DNA of 64,000 nucleotides from contig JAUIKF010000033.1 in assembly GCA_030430575.1 (NCBI GenBank), positions 1 to 64,000 of the forward strand. Direction: 5' to 3'. Positions within the stretch are counted from its first letter, which is position 1. Each line of letters starts with the position of its first letter. This document shows positions 58,971 through 64,000 of this stretch, in pieces. A program made the position numbers and the translations under genes. The notes beneath the pieces are model-generated. The model was not told the DNA's origin. It made no database searches and saw only the letters and a program-made list of their open reading frames with translations. Source of the DNA: Bacteroidia bacterium. GTDB lineage: Bacteria; Bacteroidota; Bacteroidia; J057.

Positions 58971-60533
58971 TTACCGTATCGCCACCCCGAGCGTCCGCTC
59001 CATCTCCGAGAAGCGCTTGTCAGGCTTCTTCTGATTGCGGTAATTCAATCGATAGACTTCATTGACGCGAAGGTAGACTTTGACACTGCCAGTCGCATTT
59101 CTGACTTCAGATGATAGGTCTATGGCGATCCCTTGTTCTGCCCTACCGCCTTCGATCGTTCCAACATGTCTTGGCCGCGAACTGCCATCATCCTGGATCA
59201 AGACATCCACCGTGGAGATGCCATAGCGCGCATCATTGGGCAAGGCTGCCCTAAATTCTTCATCGGGGACAATCCGAACCAGGACGCGACTGGTCTTAGG
59301 GATAGGCGTAGAGCCATCGTATACGCGTCCATTGACGAGCACTTCTATGTTCGGTTTGGGCGGTTCGATGACTTTGTATTTGACGGCGCCGATATTGACA
59401 GATTGGCCATTTGTGACGGAACTTACCGTGACATAGCAACTCCTGCCTTCTGGCGCGATCATCCATTTCTTGATGCTATTCTTGCTTTGCTGAACGCTTC
59501 CACTAGAGACTTTTACATCGGGGTTATAGTAATCTCCCAAGGCTGGTACGTCGATATTGACGGTATTACCACAAGCACGATACAGATTCTGAACAGCTGC
59601 GGATGTAATGAGAATCTCGGGTTTTCGGACGGTGAATGTGCCTTCGACGGGATATTTTTCTACTGTTCCTGAAAGGGTTTTTAGCCCAATAGTAGCTGAA
59701 TAACGCTGGTAGCCTTCATTTTTACCTTTGGGAATGACCGTTCCGCTAGCTGGAAGTGTGAGCTCGGCGAATTCGCCTGAAGGATCTATTTCTACCCCAT
59801 TTCCAGAGAAAATAGGTTCAAGGTCGCTAGAAGAAGTGGTAAGGTAAAGCCGAGCCTTAAATTGAAGACCTGCTGGGACAATTTTTGATTCGGGTATGAC
59901 TAAAGGTGTAAGTTTATCCCGACTAAAAAATGAAATGTCCCCGCTAATGTTCATAAAATCCTTCAAAAGCTGACGTTCCACATTTAGGACATGTGTTTTG
60001 AGGCCTTCAAGCGTCGCGATAAAACTGATAACTGGACGGCGCTGATCAAATTGTTTCCAATAGTCTTCTGGAAGCGGGAGGGGTGGATGCCCATCAATAT
60101 CTATTGCTATAGCTTTCATGCTTTCTTCAAAATAGTTGTAAGTAGTCAGCAATCTATAAATACCTCCATCCTTCCAATAGTTGGAGGTTTGTCGTTCTTC
60201 TCCTTTGTTGCCAAAAGTACCCGTTTGCATATCGTACTCAGCAAATTCTCTGAGTTCATCTTGATGCTTATTTATGGCTTGAAATATGGGTTTAAGGTCC
60301 TCTTGAAATGCATCAAAAGTTCTTCCTAAAGGGTGGCCTTCAGAAGAAACATCACTATATAATTGGCTTGCTATATTACCACTCAGCGCAATATTCACCT
60401 CTTTCAAGGAGGGATTCACACGTGTCGTCTGTCGGTAATTTTGCTCAAAAGCATCCAGGAGGGTAGAGCCGCCACCGAGGTCACAACTGGTGAGCAGGGC
60501 TAGCAGAAAGAGGCAGGCAAAAGATTTTTGCAT
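58971..60533 (-). CDS. GldM-like lipoprotein (T9SS/gliding motor paralogue)
   Basis: About 520 residues from the ATG at 60533. An upstream in-frame ATG at 60602 adds residues ahead of the signal. The N-terminus MQKSFACLFLLALLTSC is a lipoprotein signal, so Cys17 is probably lipidated. True GldM is instead an inner-membrane protein with one helix that binds GldL. The rest resembles the GldM periplasmic part: an N-terminal helical domain, then beta domains with FTVRKPEILITSAAVQNLYR, NTVNIDVPALGDYY and IEVLVNGRVYDGSTPIPKTS. GldM spans the periplasm to power T9SS secretion and gliding. No gldK, gldL or gldN is beside it, so this is an orphan paralogue. Confidence 0.75.
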   Translation of the reverse strand: MQKSFACLFLLALLTSCDLGGGSTLLDAFEQNYRQTTRVNPSLKEVNIALSGNIASQLYSDVSSEGHPLGRTFDAFQEDLKPIFQAINKHQDELREFAEYDMQTGTFGNKGEERQTSNYWKDGGIYRLLTTYNYFEESMKAIAIDIDGHPPLPLPEDYWKQFDQRRPVISFIATLEGLKTHVLNVERQLLKDFMNISGDISFFSRDKLTPLVIPESKIVPAGLQFKARLYLTTSSSDLEPIFSGNGVEIDPSGEFAELTLPASGTVIPKGKNEGYQRYSATIGLKTLSGTVEKYPVEGTFTVRKPEILITSAAVQNLYRACGNTVNIDVPALGDYYNPDVKVSSGSVQQSKNSIKKWMIAPEGRSCYVTVSSVTNGQSVNIGAVKYKVIEPPKPNIEVLVNGRVYDGSTPIPKTSRVLVRIVPDEEFRAALPNDARYGISTVDVLIQDDGSSRPRHVGTIEGGRAEQGIAIDLSSEVRNATGSVKVYLRVNEVYRLNYRNQKKPDKRFSEMERTLGVAIR

Positions 60534-60806
60534 AAGGGAGGGGATTGGGGTTGGGTAAAAAATGTGTTGTACTGGAAATAACGAGATACAACGAACATAC
60601 ATTTTTTTTTACGAAAACGCCGTTAAGTGAAAAGAGAAGATTCGGCAAAAGGGGATGCTTTATAGACCAATAGCGGAAGTTTCTTTCCAAACAGTCTTTT
60701 GGGTTCATGGCTGACATTTTTTGAGCCTAAACATGCTTAGCCCAATAAGCTAATAATATTTGCATGCCTCTTTTTTTGTTAGTATATTTAAACATAAAAT
60801 TCGGTC

Positions 60807-61481
60807 ATGGTAATTCAAGGAAACAAAATACTAACTCCCTCTCAGGAAATCGTTTATCCTGAGTCAGATGGTAAACCTATGGCTGAAAATACGCTCCAAG
60901 CTCGATGGATTATTATGCTATATAATAATCTTCATGGCCTTTTTCGAGACCAAGATGTCTTTATAGCAGCAGATTTATTTTGGTATCCTGTAGAAGGTGA
61001 CCCCAATACCAAAGTGGCCCCAGATGTCATGGTTGCCTTTGATCGTCCTACTGGAGATCGAGGATCATATAAGCAGTGGGAAGAAGAAGGAATTGCTCCT
61101 CAGGTTGTATTTGAAGTAATATCTCCTTCAAATACAGTGGTGGAAATGCTCGACAAGCTTAAATTTTATTCTGAGTATGGCGTTTCTGAATTTATCCTTT
61201 TAGACCCCAAGAAGAATGAATTCAAAGCTTTTATAGCAAAAGACCATAAGCTAATTCACGCCAATCAGTCCAGTCAGGCTTGGCATAGCCCCAAGCTGGG
61301 CATTGGCTTTCAAGTCATAGAAGGAGTGCTTACTGCACTTTATGCTGACGGTACGCCCATGAAGACATTTGACCAAATCATGGCAGAGAAAGCAGCTGCT
61401 GAGGAAGCTGAAAAAATAGCCCTCGCTGAAGTAGAACGCCTTAAGGCCAAGCTTCGCGAATTGGGAGAAAACCCTGGTTGA
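60807..61481 (+). CDS. Uma2-family endonuclease-like protein
   Basis: 224 residues with the Uma2 PD-(D/E)XK layout: VAPDVMVAFDRP (Asp), PQVVFEVISPSNT (Glu), then KFYSEYGVSEFILLDPKKNE. The C-terminal 35 residues form a Glu/Lys/Ala-rich helix (AEEAEKIALAEVERLKAKLR), common in Bacteroidota and Cyanobacteria members. Uma2 proteins occur in many copies per genome with unknown targets. This one stands alone. A hairpin of AATCCTTGTTC words follows the gene. Confidence 0.9.
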   Translation: MVIQGNKILTPSQEIVYPESDGKPMAENTLQARWIIMLYNNLHGLFRDQDVFIAADLFWYPVEGDPNTKVAPDVMVAFDRPTGDRGSYKQWEEEGIAPQVVFEVISPSNTVVEMLDKLKFYSEYGVSEFILLDPKKNEFKAFIAKDHKLIHANQSSQAWHSPKLGIGFQVIEGVLTALYADGTPMKTFDQIMAEKAAAEEAEKIALAEVERLKAKLRELGENPG

Positions 61482-61503
61482 GGGGAAATGATTGCAGATT
61501 GAT

Positions 61504-61581
61504 GATTGATGAACAAGGATTGGAGAAATAGAAGAGGTTTTACTTCACAGATTTTCAATCCTTGTTCAATATTCATCAATC
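61504..61581. repeat. AACAAGGATTG-word inverted repeat
   Basis: GATTGATGAACAAGGATTG (61504-61522) and CAATCCTTGTTC (61556-61567), followed by CATCAATC to 61581, match as reverse complements apart from a 7-nt insertion. The words recur at about 57040-57085. The interval 61582-61635 has CATTCACTCATTCAAAATT words. Confidence 0.6.
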
Positions 61582-61635
61582 AGAAGAGGTCTTCCCATTC
61601 AAAATTCACTCATTCACTCATTCAAAATTACCTCT

Positions 61636-62367
61636 CTACCCCGAGATCAAATGCTCCAGCACATCTCCCACATAATACGCCACGAACGCCGCTATCGCGC
61701 CCAAAACCAAGGTCTCTAAGATCCCTTTGCCAATATGTGTCTGCGTCACATAAGCTTTCAGTCCACCAATAATGGTGAACCCCAGTCCCGTGAGCACAGA
61801 AGCCCAGACAAATAGGTCTCCTGAAACGGCGCTCACCATATCCCACACATAGGTCAAGAGCGGAATCAAGCCGATCAGCAAAAAAGACACAAAGGTCACC
61901 AATCCTATCAAAAAAGGCGACTTTGGATCTTCATGCATCTCCAATTCCTCCTTCATCATCATATCTACCCATTTGTCCTTATCGGAGGTGATCACCGCTA
62001 CAATTTGCTCCAACAATTCGCCCTTGAAGCCTTTTTCTCGGAAAATCACGCGGATTTCTTCCGTCTCAGCTTCTGGCATATGTTCCACCTCCCAGTACTC
62101 CTTTTTCTTATGTTTTTGGTAATTGGCCTTTTCGGATTTGGAGGATAAATAGGCTCCTATGGACATGGAGAGCCCATCTGCAAAGAGATTGGCGAAGCCT
62201 AGGATGATGATGATAGAGCTGTCTAGCCCCGCCCCAACAGCGCCCGCCACGACCGCAAATGTCGTCACGCAGCCGTCTATACCGCCATAGACAAATTCTC
62301 CTAGATAATCTTCAAACTTGTTAAATCGTGAGTTTTTTTGATGAATGGTTTTTTCAGCGTGTTCCAT
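61636..62367 (-). CDS. VIT1/CCC1-family iron/manganese transporter-like protein
   Basis: 243 residues. The N-terminal half has the VIT1 signature [20 protein letters not shown] and [20 protein letters not shown], and three C-terminal helices (ending [18 protein letters not shown]) follow a cytoplasmic linker rich in Glu and Met ([15 protein letters not shown]), the metal-binding part in family members. It likely moves Fe(II) or Mn(II) out of the cytosol. Its start codon is only 10 bp from the start of the divergent gene at 62378. No metal-sensing regulator is visible. Confidence 0.9.
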   Translation of the reverse strand: MEHAEKTIHQKNSRFNKFEDYLGEFVYGGIDGCVTTFAVVAGAVGAGLDSSIIIILGFANLFADGLSMSIGAYLSSKSEKANYQKHKKKEYWEVEHMPEAETEEIRVIFREKGFKGELLEQIVAVITSDKDKWVDMMMKEELEMHEDPKSPFLIGLVTFVSFLLIGLIPLLTYVWDMVSAVSGDLFVWASVLTGLGFTIIGGLKAYVTQTHIGKGILETLVLGAIAAFVAYYVGDVLEHLISG

Positions 62368-62377
62368 TCCTTAAATT

Positions 62378-63376
62378 ATGCCTTTTTCCCATAAGCCTCC
62401 AAATATGTTTCGTACCAAAATCAACGCTTTCTTCAACCCCGAGCAATTTCAAGGCTGGGGAAAAACCCGCAACTATTTTGAAGGGTGGTACTTTAAGGTA
62501 TTGAATGCCGACGCCTCCAGGGCATTTGCCTTCATCCCAGGCATCGCCATGGATGAGGCAGGTAAGTGCCACGCTTTCATCCAACTGCTGGACGGTAAGC
62601 AGCGGACCTCACAGTACCACACATTTGAAGCAAAGGCTTTTCAGCCTAAGCCAGGTGCTTTTTCCGTGGCGATTCACCAGAATCATTTCTCCGAATCCTC
62701 GATACGCCTTGACCTGCCCGATGCCAAGGGGGAACTGCAATTCACTGGGAATATCCCGTGGCCCAAGCCTTGGTACAGCCCAGGCATCATGGGACCATTT
62801 GCCTTTGTGCCGTTTATGGAGTGCTATCACGGCATCGTGAGCATGGACCATGACCTGACAGGGAAGTTGGAGATAGGGGGCGAAATGATCGATTTTGCAG
62901 GGGGAAAAGGCTATATCGAGAAGGATTGGGGGCGCTCCTTTCCCAGCGCCTATGTCTGGATGCAGAGCAATCATTTCTCTGAACCAGGAATCTCGCTCAA
63001 GGCGTCTGTCGCCAATATTCCGTGGGTGCGCAGCAGTTTTGTGGGGTTCATCTCAGGCGTATGGCTGCACGATCGTCTGATTCGCTTTACTACCTACAAC
63101 CAGACTCACTTGAGGAAATGTGCTATCACAACGGACATGGTGGAAGTCGTGATGGAAAACAGGGCGCACCGCTTGTCGCTTTCGGTGAAGCGCGATGCCG
63201 CGACGGAACTCGCTTCGCCCATCCAAGGCGCCATGCAAGGCAAGATCGAGGAAAGCATGACCTCTGAGGTAGAAGCGGAGCTATATGATAAGCGCAATAA
63301 GACGATGCTGCTCCACGATACAGGCAGGCACGCAGGGCTGGAAGTGGCAGGCAAGATCGAGGAGATTTTGGTGTAA
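62378..63376 (+). CDS. Tocopherol-cyclase-family protein
   Basis: 332 residues (an internal ATG at 62405 is an equally good start). Family motifs: FEGWYFKVLNADASRAFAFI, WYSPGIMGPFAFVPFMECYH, GYIEKDWGRSFPSAYVWMQS. The plant enzyme closes the chromanol ring of vitamin E. Bacterial homologues act on unknown lipids or quinones, and bacteria of this group are not known to make tocopherol. The 5' part is within 10 bp of the divergent VIT1-like gene, so the promoters must overlap coding DNA unless the second start is used. No partner genes nearby. Confidence 0.8.
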   Translation: MPFSHKPPNMFRTKINAFFNPEQFQGWGKTRNYFEGWYFKVLNADASRAFAFIPGIAMDEAGKCHAFIQLLDGKQRTSQYHTFEAKAFQPKPGAFSVAIHQNHFSESSIRLDLPDAKGELQFTGNIPWPKPWYSPGIMGPFAFVPFMECYHGIVSMDHDLTGKLEIGGEMIDFAGGKGYIEKDWGRSFPSAYVWMQSNHFSEPGISLKASVANIPWVRSSFVGFISGVWLHDRLIRFTTYNQTHLRKCAITTDMVEVVMENRAHRLSLSVKRDAATELASPIQGAMQGKIEESMTSEVEAELYDKRNKTMLLHDTGRHAGLEVAGKIEEILV

Positions 63377-63438
63377 AAAGAACATTTTGGGTAAAAGGCC
63401 AGTTTGCATGCAGTTCTGAACTTTTTATCTCAAATTTT

Positions 63439-63930
63439 ATGAAATCCCTTTTCCTTTTTCTATTGGCCCTTTCCTGCTCATTCATCGCCCTCAGCCAAAA
63501 AACTACGACATCTCCTGAAGACTTCTCCGCCTTAGCGGGAGACGACTGGAAGGGGAAATTGACCTACCTGGACTATACTTCCGAAAAGCGTTCAACCATT
63601 GATGTAAACCTTGCCGTCACAAAGAAGAAGGACAGGGTATTTACCTTATTTTATTCCTATCCCTTTGAACCCAATGCGAATAGTAAGGGCAAAATCACCA
63701 TCGGTAAAGACTACCAAACCATTAACAAAAAGCCCATCATTTCCCGAACCAAAAAACAGGATGGAACCATCGAGATCGTCTGTACAGGGAAGGGAAAAGA
63801 CAATGGGAAAAAGGCTTCGTTTAAATACATTTACACCATCAATGCCAATCGCCTCACAATCACCAAAGAGGTCAAGTACGAAGATGGAGATTCCTATTTT
63901 TTTAGGAATGGCTATGTCTTTACGCGTTGA
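63439..63930 (+). CDS. Small secreted protein of unknown function
   Basis: 163 residues. A Sec signal peptide (MKSLFLFLLALSCSFIALSQ) leads to a beta-rich domain (GDDWKGKLTYLDYTSEKRST, GTIEIVCTGKGKDNGKKASF, YTINANRLTITKEVKYEDGD). The length and composition suggest a lipocalin- or barrel-like fold, but no family is recognised. It lies 62 bp after the tocopherol-cyclase-like gene on the same strand and may be cotranscribed. The rest of the window, 63931-64000, shows no feature. Confidence 0.75.
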   Translation: MKSLFLFLLALSCSFIALSQKTTTSPEDFSALAGDDWKGKLTYLDYTSEKRSTIDVNLAVTKKKDRVFTLFYSYPFEPNANSKGKITIGKDYQTINKKPIISRTKKQDGTIEIVCTGKGKDNGKKASFKYIYTINANRLTITKEVKYEDGDSYFFRNGYVFTR

Positions 63931-64000
63931 TGTGGCCTAACGGAACGGTGTGTTTCACTGCATGCTACTAGTAGGGACTTTGTCTCCAAAAGGGAGAGAA

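Noticed and set aside
1-64000. tRNA or rRNA genes
   Set aside because: No cloverleaf, anticodon-arm pattern or rRNA-like block was seen in any gap on reading through.

Overview
The window looks like chromosomal DNA of a Bacteroidota bacterium, most plausibly from the Saprospiria or a close relative. Supporting this are a SusC/SusD outer-membrane pair, two proteins with type IX secretion (T9SS) C-terminal sorting domains, a GldM-like gliding/T9SS protein, a DUF4249-like lipoprotein, promoters of the TTTG-N20-TAnnTTTG type, and the near absence of Shine-Dalgarno sequences. The genus cannot be fixed from the sequence. No rRNA, tRNA, CRISPR array, intact insertion sequence or prophage was seen. 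About 43 protein genes are supported, with two degraded ones.

Layout. 0-15 kb: a DUF234-type ATPase, two paralogous caspase/FGE-sulfatase proteins (1.6 and 12.9 kb) sharing a duplicated upstream leader, a family 2 glycosyltransferase, lipoproteins, rsmI overlapping lnt, and a repeat-filled gap at 10.5-10.8 kb. 15-28 kb: an M1-peptidase-like protein without its zinc site fused to a barrel, dprA, a collapsed DUF1016 nuclease gene, a GHL10-type hydrolase, an AAA/PD-(D/E)XK protein and two T9SS cargo proteins, one a subtilase. 28-32 kb: a surface-glycan cluster (WecA-like transferase, GT4, DinB-like protein, GT2). 32-37 kb: secA, a small unknown gene, an inositol-monophosphatase-type enzyme. 37.6-42.1 kb: an apparent operon of DUF4956 membrane protein, CotH-kinase/beta-helix protein and VTC-domain protein behind a very good promoter. 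42-55 kb: DUF4249-like lipoprotein, purQ, a CAT-like acetyltransferase, a VCBS/ASPIC protein, a PD-(D/E)XK coiled-coil protein and the SusD/SusC pair. 55-64 kb: a solitary nuoG, proC, a NYN-LOTUS protein, a GldM-like lipoprotein, a Uma2 nuclease, a VIT1-family transporter, a tocopherol-cyclase-like protein and a small secreted protein.

The most unusual feature is what lies between the genes. Many gaps are built from a small vocabulary of repeated words, often arranged as inverted repeats: a GAGACCGCTCG/CTGCGAG element with mini-palindromic spacers, a TCATTCTATCATT word, TAGAACC, CAAGTTCAA, AATCAATCAAT and CATATAAGG words, and a 17-bp CCTGAGCTTGTCGAAGG core. Several butt directly against start codons or supply the stop codon of neighbouring genes. 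The best candidates for undescribed biology are these elements, the VTC-DUF4956-CotH module, the orphan GldM-like lipoprotein, and the caspase/FGE pair whose C-terminal tails differ far more than the rest of the proteins.
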